From Rhynchopus euleeides (lineage: Eukaryota; Euglenozoa; Diplonemea; Diplonemida; Diplonemidae), in NCBI GenBank assembly GCA_963210315.1, contig OY723252.1:682001-746000 (forward strand): a stretch of 64,000 nucleotides of DNA. Reading direction: 5' to 3'. The position numbers and the translations under genes are program-made. The notes under the pieces are model-generated. The model saw nothing but the letters and a program-made list of their open reading frames with translations, was not told the origin of the DNA and made no database searches. Shown here piece after piece: positions 63,936 through 64,000 of this stretch. Within the stretch, counting starts at the first letter, position 1. Each line of letters starts with the position of its first letter.

Positions 63936-64000
63936 GATGGCAGCTGGGCTCTGGCGGAAGCGGAAAAACAAACAAAATGCAGTGCAGGTGCCAGGTCCGG

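Overview
The window looks like nuclear DNA of a GC-rich, repeat-rich unicellular eukaryote. Several genes have GT-AG introns, and the gene products are eukaryotic families: a FYVE finger, an oxysterol-binding protein, a membrane class III cyclase, a TPR protein with a CaaX-like end, a GH18 chitinase-like protein, and proteins made of DUF4116 repeats. The content suggests a protist or alga. I cannot name the lineage. No rRNA, tRNA, CRISPR array or bacterial operon was recognised. Every gene I could support, including those of the retrotransposon, lies on the minus strand.

Layout. 1-17010 is a satellite array of 377-bp monomers. A different 540-bp block interrupts it four times at the same monomer position, with 7, then 5, then 3 monomers between blocks. 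One satellite monomer is interrupted by a 4.8-kb tyrosine-recombinase retrotransposon (9731-14550) with split direct repeats. In sense orientation its order is gag-like, tyrosine recombinase, reverse transcriptase/RNase H. 17011-35008 is mostly short interspersed repeats: several MITE-like families, a 1.16-kb long-TIR element, poly-G/poly-C tracts and hairpin repeats. Among these sit four small genes: a duplicated Cys-rich secreted protein, a TPR protein, a coiled-coil protein and a FYVE protein. 35009-36217 is a secreted protein with Asp-box-like repeats.

36218-57290 is a cluster of four paralogous genes, each coding for a ubiquitin-like N-terminus followed by DUF4116 repeats. Only the second (42359-44503) is uninterrupted. 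The first is split by a poly(A)-tailed insertion, the third is broken into two pieces, and the fourth carries one in-frame stop. An intronless 1300-codon Cache/cyclase receptor gene (45283-49185) lies inside the cluster, and a scrambled mosaic of its 3' segments lies at 36470-36790. The right end holds an oxysterol-binding protein gene and a GH18 gene. An intron of the GH18 gene contains a MITE also found at 22947, where its insertion duplicated TTA and the empty site survives elsewhere in the window.

The most unusual items are the retrotransposon with its gene order and its nesting in a satellite dyad, the block-amplified higher-order satellite, and the DUF4116 cluster, which shares a promoter module and shows three different kinds of gene breakage.
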